41,749 nt of DNA from a virus: positions 1 to 41,749 of IMG/VR virus record IMGVR_UViG_3300048547_000017; one strand, written 5' to 3'. Each line of letters opens with the position of its first letter. The first letter of the stretch is position 1. Both the position numbers and the translations under genes were made by a program. Shown here one piece after another: positions 36,201-41,749 of this stretch. Under the pieces are notes generated by a model. The model did not search any database. It was not told the DNA's origin and saw nothing but the letters and a program-made list of their open reading frames with translations.

Positions 36201-37580
36201 ATCAAAACTTCTTACTCTTGCAACACCAATTTTTCCACCGTCTTCTGTTAAAATACTATCTGTTTCTATTCCTCTTCCTGGCCCGCCAGTTGTTCCAGTT
36301 ACTTTAGATGCTGTAAAATTATCGTGAAGTGAAACTTCCATAAATGGTTCATCAATAGAACCAGGCGTTTCTGGAGATATGTCTGGAGAACCAAATGTAT
36401 TTTCTACTACGATTGTATTACCAACTTCAACTGGTGTGATTGCGTTATCAACATTATCAGTTGTTCTTGGTTTTCTAATATCTATAAATGTTGGGTGACT
36501 TTTTTCTATTTCATAACCAGCAACATATGCCTTACCAGGCGTTAGATGTAAAGTAAGTAAATCTTCAGATGCTGTATTTCCACTATCAGTAGTAGCACCA
36601 GATTCAAATATTCCATTATTAATACCATCAGCTAAAGTTTCTCTTGCATCTGGTTTAAAATCTCTAACAATATAGTGTCCAGATTCGTCATAAGTTCTTC
36701 TTGCAAGTGTTTCACCTAATACTGCATATTCAGTATTTCTTGATGCAGATAAAACATTACCAAGATTTACTCTCATTATTTCTACAAAATTTGTATCATT
36801 AGTATCTGTTAAAGATAATTTAGAAAGTGTTAATGAGATTTTTAATCTATGAGCACCAGCTGCGTTTTCGTTTGATGTACCAGTTGCATTATCATATAAT
36901 GTACTATCTTCTTCTGGAGTTACTAAATCTTCTGTAACTGTAAAACCTATTCTATATGATGGTGTGTTTCCATACTTATCTAAAACTAATGTTTGTTCTG
37001 TAACATTTACAAAAATACCTCTAACAAAATATGTTCCAGCCGCAACTGTTACTGCTGAACCTATTGCAGTTGCATCTGTTGATTGACAAGTTAATGATTC
37101 TTGTCCAGCAATAAATGAACCGACTGCACCGTTAGCTGTTAAGTTTTCACCATTAGAAAATACAAAAGTTTCACCAGTTAAATCTGGATTTAAATATTTT
37201 ACAAATAAAGTGATTGGGTCATCACCACTTGCAGCTGCAGTTCCTACAACTTTTGCAGATACTCCAGATGTTGCACCAGTAATAACTTTATCTACATAAG
37301 ATGAAATATTAGATGTAATGTCTGTGGTATTAAATGTTCCTTGAACTTTAACAGCATAATACTGTTTGTCCATTCCAACTTCACCACCAGATATAATTGC
37401 ACCTTCTTTAAAGATGTTTCTACCCATTTCTTCAACTTGATTTTGAAGTATAGATTGTTGTGTGGTTAGTTCTCTAGCCTGTACTGCAAAGCCAGGTCTA
37501 TATAATACTTTATGAAAATTTTTACTTGTATCAAAATCATCATAATATGGTGATACATTTAGATTTGTTTTTTGTGCCAT
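30255..37580 (-). CDS. Giant gp10-like baseplate/tail protein (DUF4815-type)
   Basis: A 2441-residue virion protein, by far the longest gene here. The N-terminus (NLNVSPYYDDFDTSKNFHKV, then LYRPGFAVQARELTTQQSILQNQVEEMG) is the hallmark of DUF4815-type baseplate proteins of cyanophage-like myoviruses. The middle has repeated beta units with E-R-I-K-G-T-T-S-G-A-I-G-type turns. RFLLHDSIDFRP occurs near 1110, a helical segment RIERLEDYTTLNLLEAE follows the middle, QHRGRTLIQPWDPLAQSFIVDS lies near 1830, and a jelly-roll-like C-terminal region ends RMRGTDSTNPPIIKRLRV. It is thought to form the baseplate periphery and fibre attachment region. It lies between gp8 (gap of 2 bases) and a small coiled-coil gene. 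It has only a weak ribosome site. Whether it is the gp10 counterpart is uncertain. Confidence 0.82.
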   Translation of the reverse strand: MAQKTNLNVSPYYDDFDTSKNFHKVLYRPGFAVQARELTTQQSILQNQVEEMGRNIFKEGAIISGGEVGMDKQYYAVKVQGTFNTTDITSNISSYVDKVITGATSGVSAKVVGTAAASGDDPITLFVKYLNPDLTGETFVFSNGENLTANGAVGSFIAGQESLTCQSTDATAIGSAVTVAAGTYFVRGIFVNVTEQTLVLDKYGNTPSYRIGFTVTEDLVTPEEDSTLYDNATGTSNENAAGAHRLKISLTLSKLSLTDTNDTNFVEIMRVNLGNVLSASRNTEYAVLGETLARRTYDESGHYIVRDFKPDARETLADGINNGIFESGATTDSGNTASEDLLTLHLTPGKAYVAGYEIEKSHPTFIDIRKPRTTDNVDNAITPVEVGNTIVVENTFGSPDISPETPGSIDEPFMEVSLHDNFTASKVTGTTGGPGRGIETDSILTEDGGKIGVARVRSFDTAANNSTVTDFLSNSADNDSTFNLGLFDIKMFTEIDFSGVVTSSEFAAGAKITGANSGATGFVHSVSSDAVYLTNVNGIFSSGEKVKSSASTQSDELVHENGTTTDLTISAIESFDISQVRQVFMNDDDSNQANFSADCTMQSRFSLTGTVSLTRNTNTLVGQNTLFNTELKAGDVLEVPTGAASATEKIVIESVTNNTSATYFCIQGGAVVNTSNTTRSSGTATFTATGAFTATTGSVLSGSGSRTVVFKDHAINGYNGKATITYASNNTATYPVNSGITTPDTAGTGNSDIVLISSNVTSVGAIRTRTKINDVNKNILLRKTVKKYAKTMLTTDNNGVSQTSYTFKKQFIVTSNASGQIVITAGTNETFNALSNTNYAITILDDGSGGCNDGDIIDIDDMTSAVLAGDSKTATITDTTVFGTSSDCVVKVTATISKTTAQQKNKTNNPAHLVIVDNNGVGGGVQYGTSAHHKEISLGRTDVYKIRAIYESANASTDPLVPQFTGTVSSGTFTKGERIKGTTSGAIGSLINTGPTTFFYVLLSNKNFSDGETFTGLTSGATGTTTVVTAGDTVVTSNYVLDDGMRDSYYDISRIIRKTNVDVPIGKLLIVCDHFTHGTGDFFNVDSYSNIDYKEIPTYLATRVDTEQRQPRGRFLLHDSIDFRPTVANDDTISTVTTSSQSLSTERVNDYTFNFAQRNFSAAGSIVSNIPQDNSNFQYDLDFYVGRTDSVFLTKDKQFVVKEGLDVETEITEPPKPLSENEAMKIVDVLMQPYVKEPEQDIFLRIQKNNRFTMRDIGRLENRIERLEDYTTLNLLEAETENFQVLDANGFDRFKSGFVVDNFTGHKTGDVSHQDYSCAIDYENRTLRPKYSMKNVALIEQNEDSTARANDGYSKIGDQCMLPFTSVETVGNKFATRVESAQAAYFFAWVGVLELDPSGDEWFEVNKLPQIVINLEGNFDQILQAAGGEDALGTIWNAWETISSGVIGQTSNGWGRGGLWELVLTDQVRNGTRTFVTEVNDHKPIGNELIRQDVVPFIRSRNVTFRASKMKPKTRVYPFFDRQYIGDFCVPDGGKPGGTLTTITLPETPNWTAIGKIRFGYDNNDTAHDYVAKIMSSDSEYGFNTVGQFSLHTTINISRNSNAFYTYDFTTAAEGVVGPNIQGEKFWRIQIERAEDPIHTCAGHRLYGVEFFNADATTNIDLTQFCSVVQFQNLTNPSATIDGIVPPVGAETPGTPRDSVLQITYNLFTGTRTQTPESGTVQKLLPPGEDGNNFITGPTGSISGVFSIPDPNAPGNPAFKTGERQFRLTSSRINEADDVNLEGVETYAEGIYTARGFLNTIEETVTRTRNGQLFQEEVFESRSFQHRGRTLIQPWDPLAQSFIVDSVGGEFITKVDLYFQEKDERVPVTVQIREMRDGYPTEKLLPLASKTLESSEILLSDNATTATTFEFESPIYVADHSEYALVVKTDSRDYKLWISKLGDADIDTGTIVNDQPYLGVLFKSQNNRTWNAYQDEDIKFSLYRAKFDTSKTSNLVLTNDSVETRTLKQNSLESLASSGVVKVTHRNHHMYATTNNVAISGVSSGVSTTLNGAFGASDTSLTLTSNTGFPGSGSVRLKITVPRDSTTGDIREDEIFSGTISGSSVTSITRPTGAIAHSSGAGIELYEVDGIPLDQINRTHTSVGNVGIDSYTITTANTLATQTATATTASNATSGIKFGDSTTVVTENAMMDVMKPLVSNVEYPNTKITANIRTTTATSVDGTQTSFNLQSTSASRPIVLGRNYYFDVPRMITSTINETNELNSSKSFFLTLTMSSEFDNLTPVIDLDRASIATITHRLNNVQSSSDVYPTTLYVPATEPEGDSLEAIYLTRQVQMKSAANQINVKFDAVRPATSTIDVMFKTLRTDDSSDFNDVGYTFFNTNGQPDITTNSSTTRDDFIEHEYSAKDLADFNAFQIKIRMRGTDSTNPPIIKRLRVVATG

Positions 37581-37582
37581 TC

Positions 37583-39100
37583 TTAAAACTCAACTATGAT
37601 TTTAACATCCTCTGTTTGGTCAGATGCTCGTGAAATAGGTCTTCTGTTTTCTATATAAATTATGTCCCCACTATCTGGGTGCATTTCTGGATTTGCATAT
37701 CCACTTGAAAATGCGATACTATCAACAGTTTCAGAACCAGTTGATGATGGAGTGCCAGATGCACTAGAGTCTGCACCAGATACTGCATTTGCACCAGAAA
37801 ATAAAACTGTGTTACTTGCAGTATTAACACCATAATTTGTAAATCTTTCTTGTTGATAATATAAAATCTTATTTGTTGCATCCCATTCAACGACTCTACC
37901 GATTGCACCAGTAGTTGCTTGAGTTATTTTTTCATCTGCATCAAAATCTCCACTTGGTGAAGGAATATAAATTGCATATGTTTGTCTGGCAGTAGATGCT
38001 GTAAATAATGACGAACTGTTAAATTGAGTAGGATTTTTCATAATACCTACTTGTCTAAAGTCGTTTGCAACAGTAATATCATTACCTTCTTCTTGTTCAA
38101 ACTTTGTATTTAAAATTATATAGTGTCCACCTAATTCTTCAACTGCATCGTGTCCGTGACCAACTTGAGGTGATATAATTGGAGTTATAGTTCCAGCACT
38201 AGCTGAATTCCAAGTTGATAAAGTACCTCCACTTATTAAAGATGTTGCACCAGCATTTGTATAAACATTAGTTCCTGCCAAATCTACTGTTGCAAAAGTA
38301 TAATTTGCACCACTAGCTTGTACTGATGATACACCAGTTTCACCAAATCTTGTTATTACATTTGAACTCACAACAACCTTTAAGATTCCACCAGTTCCGT
38401 CTCCAGCAACTTTAACATAATAAGTTCCATCTGGATATCCACTACCTTGACTTGTTACCAAGAAAGTATCAATAGGAGCACCATTAAAAGGTGCAGAGTC
38501 TGTACTTGTTGTTACTGCACCAGATGATACAGTTGAGTCTGTTGCGACTGCCATAAAGTCAGTTGTTAAAAATTTGTCTACTTGAGTGGTTGTCAATGTG
38601 TACATATATTGTAAATAATAACCACCAACAAATTGTTTTACTGGGGAAGTAAAAGTAGGTTCTGTTGAAAGTGCGATTTTTACTCCAGAAGAATTTAAGT
38701 TATATAAAACTTTGTAAACTCTGTAATCTGAAGTTATGAAAAAATATGTAGAATCAACAAGATTACTTGCACCAGTTTGATTTGAAGGATTAGCTGCACT
38801 AATGTTATGTTCGTACATATCGTAAGTAGTACCAGATGTATATGTTCTTCTAGGAACACCTCTTGATACATCAGAAGATGCAATCGCATTTGCACCTAAC
38901 ATTGAGTCCCATCTATAATTCTCTGATGTAATATCGTCTACTGGACTTGGTGGAGAAGTATCACTTCCACCAGAAGTTCCACTAGTAAAAGGAGTTGATT
39001 TTCCTACAAACATATAATAGTTTTCGTTTGTTTCAGAAAATGATTCCTCAAACTGAGCAGCATTTGTTTGTCTAAATTTTTCTGTAATAATTGCAGCCAT
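37583..39100 (-). CDS. gp8: Baseplate wedge protein gp8
   Basis: A 505-residue baseplate wedge protein. The C-terminal SGDIIYIENRRPISRASDQTEDVKII closely parallels the T4 gp8 end (SGEMIYMENRPPI then AMDQTEEINILF). The N-terminus has KFRQTNAAQFEESF and YYMFVGKSTPF, also as in the family, and DDITSENYRWDSMLGANAI corresponds to the T4 D-x-W-x-x-M-x-G segment. It is longer than T4 gp8 (334 residues), with an added region (about 230-440) that includes a FDADEKITQATTGAIGRVVE repeat unit seen in gp14 and the giant protein. gp8 connects the wedge to gp10. AAGGAAAT precedes the ATG, and an ACTAAATA motif lies upstream. Confidence 0.9.
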   Translation of the reverse strand: MAAIITEKFRQTNAAQFEESFSETNENYYMFVGKSTPFTSGTSGGSDTSPPSPVDDITSENYRWDSMLGANAIASSDVSRGVPRRTYTSGTTYDMYEHNISAANPSNQTGASNLVDSTYFFITSDYRVYKVLYNLNSSGVKIALSTEPTFTSPVKQFVGGYYLQYMYTLTTTQVDKFLTTDFMAVATDSTVSSGAVTTSTDSAPFNGAPIDTFLVTSQGSGYPDGTYYVKVAGDGTGGILKVVVSSNVITRFGETGVSSVQASGANYTFATVDLAGTNVYTNAGATSLISGGTLSTWNSASAGTITPIISPQVGHGHDAVEELGGHYIILNTKFEQEEGNDITVANDFRQVGIMKNPTQFNSSSLFTASTARQTYAIYIPSPSGDFDADEKITQATTGAIGRVVEWDATNKILYYQQERFTNYGVNTASNTVLFSGANAVSGADSSASGTPSSTGSETVDSIAFSSGYANPEMHPDSGDIIYIENRRPISRASDQTEDVKIIVEF

Positions 39101-39115
39101 TGTATTTCCTTCTAC

Positions 39116-39123
39116 TATTTAGT
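39116..39123 (-). promoter_or_regulatory. Late promoter-like motif (ACTAAATA) for gp8
   Basis: ACTAAATA lies 15 bases before the gp8 ATG, with AAGGAAA between. It keeps the TAAATA core of the late motif but differs from TATAAATA at two positions. Confidence 0.45.
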
Positions 39124-39128
39124 CCATC

Positions 39129-39422
39129 TTATGACGGTTCTGTTGGCCAAGTGACTTTATTTACTTTGTCCTCAGTATCTAATCCATTTGTTAAATCTCT
39201 TAACTCTTGTCTATAAGTTTTCCAATCAGAACTCATTGTCACATCAGAGTTTGCTCTCCAATCTGATTCACTTAATTTATTATTTCTTTCATTTCTTAAA
39301 CCAGCAATCGCTCTATCGTAAGCACCTTTTGCCCACTCTACATCTCTTGCTTCAAGTTCTTTTATTTCTGAATCGGTCAAAGGTATTTTTTCACCATTAA
39401 CCATTTTATGTGTGTATGCCAT
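39129..39422 (-). CDS. Tail assembly chaperone-like protein (Phage_tail_APC type)
   Basis: 97 residues. A mixed N-terminal region (PLTDSEIKELEARDVEW) leads to a segment LRNERNNKLSESDWRANSDV and SSDWKTYRQELRDLTNG that matches the signature of the phage tail assembly chaperone family, in which S-D-W and W-x-x-Y-R-x-x-L-R-D-L are the fixed points. Such genes lie beside fibre genes and help them fold or trimerise, though in many phages the assignment is only by motif. It lies between gp8 and the fibre gene at 39454 and has GGAGATAAAA before its start. Confidence 0.8.
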   Translation of the reverse strand: MAYTHKMVNGEKIPLTDSEIKELEARDVEWAKGAYDRAIAGLRNERNNKLSESDWRANSDVTMSSDWKTYRQELRDLTNGLDTEDKVNKVTWPTEPS

Positions 39423-39453
39423 TTTTATCTCCTATAATTATTGACATTAACCA

Positions 39454-40389
39454 TTAACTAATTCCATATAGTTTAATAAATCCATTAGCAAAGTTACCAG
39501 TGCTTGGATAAAATCTTAAACCATCTTGTGCTTGTGCAGTCGTTGAACTTGCAGCTATCGTATTTGCTACTAAGTTTGTACTACCAGACCAAAGACTTTG
39601 TGACCCTATAATAGTTGTATAATCATTTGCATCGTTAGGATTAACAATATAAAAATATCCATTTACTGGAGTGGTTGTAGCACTTTCTTGTGAAGACCAA
39701 GTTGCAGTATTATTCATAAATCCTTGTGAATCATCTCCATAACTGCTTATACCACTTCCGTGAGCAGAAGCACCAGTTGAATGATATCCAGAACTTAGTA
39801 TACTTGCACCACTCATAAAATACACTCTTATAATCAAATCTGTACTTCTTTGTATATTATAAACACATTTATAAGAATCATATCCAGTCATTAATCCTTG
39901 AAACTGTACATCAGAAGATGATGATAATGTTGTTTTATTTAACAATGTTAAACCACCAGCAGTACCAAATTCAAATGCATTTCCAGCTTCATTAACTTTA
40001 AGTGCATCTCCAGCAGAACCTAAAGTATTAATATTAAACAATCCTACTTTATCTACAAAAGTTTCGTCAAATAATATTCTGTGATTTGCATTTGTACTAG
40101 AAACATCTGTTCCATCTAAAACTAAAAAATCACCAGCATCAGCAGTACCATTAGTAGAATTTAAAATTATAGAGTCTGATGAAATATTATTTACTGCAGC
40201 TGATTGTAACTCATCACGAGTGACTGCATTAGAAGAAATTTCTGTTGAACCAACTGCATCATTTGGAATTTTTGCAGAGGTAACATTATCGTTTAAAATC
40301 TTTGCAGTAGTGACAGCATCATCAGCAATTTGAGAAGTCCCAATCGTTCCAGATTGTATTGCACCTACTGGTATTTTACTTATTGGCAT
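39454..40389 (-). CDS. Tail-fibre-like protein, partner of the gene at 19119
   Basis: A 311-residue protein. The N-terminus (about 1-65) has short shaft phrases repeating D-A-V-T-T-A-K-I / N-V-T-S-A-K-I / A-V-G-S-T-E-I, followed by HRILFDETFVDKVGLFNIN and GSAGDALKVNEAGNAFEFG, nearly the same as in the gene at 19119-19982. The C-terminal 160 residues are a different beta-rich domain with S, G, Y and T (GYHSTGASAHGSGISSYGDD). The two fibres share stem and differ at the tip. The final FANGFIKLYGIS resembles the end of the partner. AAGG upstream at the end of the small gene serves as the ribosome site. Confidence 0.72.
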   Translation of the reverse strand: MPISKIPVGAIQSGTIGTSQIADDAVTTAKILNDNVTSAKIPNDAVGSTEISSNAVTRDELQSAAVNNISSDSIILNSTNGTADAGDFLVLDGTDVSSTNANHRILFDETFVDKVGLFNINTLGSAGDALKVNEAGNAFEFGTAGGLTLLNKTTLSSSSDVQFQGLMTGYDSYKCVYNIQRSTDLIIRVYFMSGASILSSGYHSTGASAHGSGISSYGDDSQGFMNNTATWSSQESATTTPVNGYFYIVNPNDANDYTTIIGSQSLWSGSTNLVANTIAASSTTAQAQDGLRFYPSTGNFANGFIKLYGIS

Positions 40390-40557
40390 TTATGAAACCT
40401 TCTTTCCAAAGTAACCAGTTGTTTCATTAATTTTCCTAGTTTCACCTTCTTTGTTTGCATCAAAAGGTGTTTTTGGTAATTCTATATAAGTAGAACCATC
40501 TGGTCTTTTTAACTTTGCACCACCAGTTGGTGATTGTTTTGTGATTCTAGTTACCAT
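40390..40557 (-). CDS. Small 55-residue protein between fibre genes
   Basis: An ORF of 55 residues from the ATG at 40557 to a TAA at 40390, directly adjoining the fibre gene at 40389 and with AAGGAATA before it. The composition is charged and polar (MVTRITKQSPTGG, then KLKRPDGSTYIELPKT) and it ends KINETTGYFGKKVS. The ribosome site, exact adjacency and gene density argue it is real. A late-like AATAAATA (40570-40577) lies upstream. No family is recognised. It could be a fibre accessory or assembly peptide, by location only. Confidence 0.65.
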   Translation of the reverse strand: MVTRITKQSPTGGAKLKRPDGSTYIELPKTPFDANKEGETRKINETTGYFGKKVS

Positions 40558-40604
40558 TCTTATTCCTTTTATTTATTTATTATTTCTTAGGATATTTATT
40601 TTTC

Positions 40605-41402
40605 TTATACCACTAAATATCTAACACCAACTTGTACTGTATTGCCTGGTGCAGAAGAAAAAGTTAAGGTTGTACCAGACACACTATAATCAGTTGTTGG
40701 TTTTTTAATAACTCCATTTTCTGTAACTATAATACTATTTACTGTATGTCCAGTAGTAATTGTAAATGCAGTTGTTGAACCATCACCAGTAAAATAAGAT
40801 GATGTATAAGTGAAAGCTGCTTTTGCATTTGTTACTGCGTTGTCTTGAATTTTTGCAGTACCTACTGAATTATCATCTGGAGAACCTAAATTAACTTCGT
40901 TTGTTGTTGATAAATGAACTACCACTATGACAGCAGATGTTTCTGGTGCAGAAGTAAAAGTTATAGTTGTACCAGCGATTGAAAAGTTTGTTGTATATTT
41001 TTGAAACACACCATTCACAAATGCAATTACAGTTGATGATGGGTTTTGAGGAACTCTTGATAAAGTAAATGCAGTTGTTCCACTTCCTCCAGTAAATGTA
41101 TCTATTGTTGGAGTTGTATCTGTGGCTGCTCTTGCTTGAACTATTTGTTGTCTACCAAGATAAACTACAAAACATCTTACAGAGTTTGCTGGAGCAGAAG
41201 CAAAATTAATTTTTTGTACACCACTAACCATTGCGATATCATATGCACTTCCAGGCTCTTGAATAACACCACCTAAAGAAACTATAATAGAAGTTGCAGA
41301 GGCAACATTATGTGTCAAAGTAAATTGTGTAGTTGAACCATCACCAGTGAAGATGTCTTTTTCAAATGCACCAAATGTAGGTTCTTTTCCAATATATGCC
41401 AT
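40605..41402 (-). CDS. Tail-fibre-like protein with three FTGDGST repeats
   Basis: A 265-residue protein. It starts A-Y-I-G-K and has three beta repeats. Each has an F-T-G-D-G-S-T-T-x-F-type start (IFTGDGSTTQFTL, DTFTGGSGTTAFTL, YFTGDGSTTAFTI), an I-x-x-x-G-V-x-x-x turn and a T-F-S/T-S-A-P strand. Between the second and third lies a short shaft phrase GTAKIQDNAVTNAKA. It is a paralogue of the gene at 28252-29052 and likely part of a fibre. AAAGGAT precedes the ATG. A gap of 47 bases separates it from the small gene at 40557; only late-like AATAAATA motifs are seen there. Confidence 0.75.
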   Translation of the reverse strand: MAYIGKEPTFGAFEKDIFTGDGSTTQFTLTHNVASATSIIVSLGGVIQEPGSAYDIAMVSGVQKINFASAPANSVRCFVVYLGRQQIVQARAATDTTPTIDTFTGGSGTTAFTLSRVPQNPSSTVIAFVNGVFQKYTTNFSIAGTTITFTSAPETSAVIVVVHLSTTNEVNLGSPDDNSVGTAKIQDNAVTNAKAAFTYTSSYFTGDGSTTAFTITTGHTVNSIIVTENGVIKKPTTDYSVSGTTLTFSSAPGNTVQVGVRYLVV

Positions 41403-41405
41403 TTT

Positions 41406-41696
41406 TTATCCTTTAGGGTGTTTATCTTTTATAGCTTTAATTTTTGTTTTCCAACCATCAATTCCATTATGATATAAATCATCTAGTTGGTCTTCTATAC
41501 TTGGATAGTCATCTTTTCTATCCCTTTGGTATTGTAATTTATCATATGCAGTTTTAAGTTCTGCCATTTTTGTTTTAACTTTATCTTCATCAACAGAAAC
41601 TAATTTTCCATCTTTATCAAACGCACCAGCAGTATCGTCAACAGTAACGACATCTGAATATAATTCTCTGATTGCTTCGTGTCTAGTATAACTCAT
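41406..41696 (-). CDS. Small XkdW-like tail/fibre accessory protein
   Basis: 96 residues from the ATG at 41696, which overlaps the preceding stop as ATGA and has GGAG upstream; an ATG at 41714 would add six residues. Features are MSYTRHEAIRELYSDVVTVDD at the start, a K/E/L-rich central helix and YPSIEDQLDDLYHNGIDGWK near the end. This last motif is typical of the XkdW-type small proteins that accompany phage tail fibres. A fibre assembly or chaperone role is suggested by that family and by position. The family call is by motif only. Confidence 0.75.
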   Translation of the reverse strand: MSYTRHEAIRELYSDVVTVDDTAGAFDKDGKLVSVDEDKVKTKMAELKTAYDKLQYQRDRKDDYPSIEDQLDDLYHNGIDGWKTKIKAIKDKHPKG

Positions 41697-41749
41697 CCAC
41701 CTATCTCCATACAAATTAAACTTGTTGAACCTCTAAATAAATCATCAGA
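41693..41749 (-). CDS. C-terminal end of a gene cut by the window edge
   Basis: Reading in from the edge gives 18 residues, SDDLFRGSTSLICMEIGG, followed by TGA at 41695-41693. The frame is open to the edge and the stop overlaps the next ATG as ATGA. Product unknown; a fibre-type protein is likely from its neighbours. Confidence 0.5.
   Translation of the reverse strand, partial: SDDLFRGSTSLICMEIGG

Noticed and set aside
38591-38596. TGTCAA inside gp8 as a third -35 box
   Set aside because: Lies within a coding region without a paired TATAAT at 16-18 bp and without a nearby gene start.
1-41749. tRNA genes, CRISPR arrays, insertion sequences, integrase or attachment site
   Set aside because: No cloverleaf candidate, spaced direct repeats, transposase motifs or integrase catalytic motifs were found. 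The fibre repeats are protein-coding modules, not CRISPR.

Overview
The window looks like part of the late and structural region of a marine T4-like myovirus. Every gene but one is on the minus strand, so transcription runs from high to low coordinates. In that direction the order is baseplate gp8, a gp10-like/DUF4815 giant, neck gp13-gp14, gp15, terminase gp16/gp17, gp18-gp19-gp20, gp67-gp68-gp21-gp22-gp23, then uvsY and uvsW. This is the backbone order of cyanophages and pelagimyophages. The strongly AT-rich sequence, the set of 2-oxoglutarate/Fe(II) oxygenases and the glycine-rich adhesin-like genes fit a pelagimyophage (SAR11-type host) or a close relative. The host is inferred; no host gene is present.

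Layout. 41749-39129: tail-fibre-like genes and small accessory or chaperone genes. 39100-28252: gp8, a 2441-residue baseplate/tail protein and small virion proteins. 28249-24788: two glycine-rich fibre paralogues. 24774-22832: a hypothetical gene and two oxygenase genes led by a consensus sigma70 promoter. 22793-18730: gp13, gp14, gp15, a fibre gene and gp16. 18724-14326: three more fibre paralogues lying between the small and large terminase genes. 14335-12695: gp17. 12394-12720: the only plus-strand gene, a small zinc-knuckle protein. 12294-4120: sheath, tube, portal and head genes, ending in a strong hairpin terminator. 4050-4: a tail-tube-like protein, uvsY, two more oxygenases and uvsW.

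Regulation. T4-type late motifs (TATAAATA and close variants) precede gp8, a small virion gene, gp13, gp18, gp20, gp22, gp23 and the tail-tube-like gene. Two perfect sigma70 promoters (TTGACA, 16-17 bp spacer, TATAAT) stand only in front of the two oxygenase-containing blocks. This suggests early expression of oxygenases and recombination proteins beside late virion genes. The uvsY promoter is so close to the ATG that the transcript should be leaderless.

The most unusual region is the fibre cassette. Five paralogues share N- and C-terminal modules around a variable glycine-rich centre. One copy lacks the centre. Three are chained head to tail, with each start codon buried in the last codons of the gene before. 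There are no tRNAs, CRISPR arrays, insertion sequences or integration genes. No gene-free stretch exceeds 300 bases.
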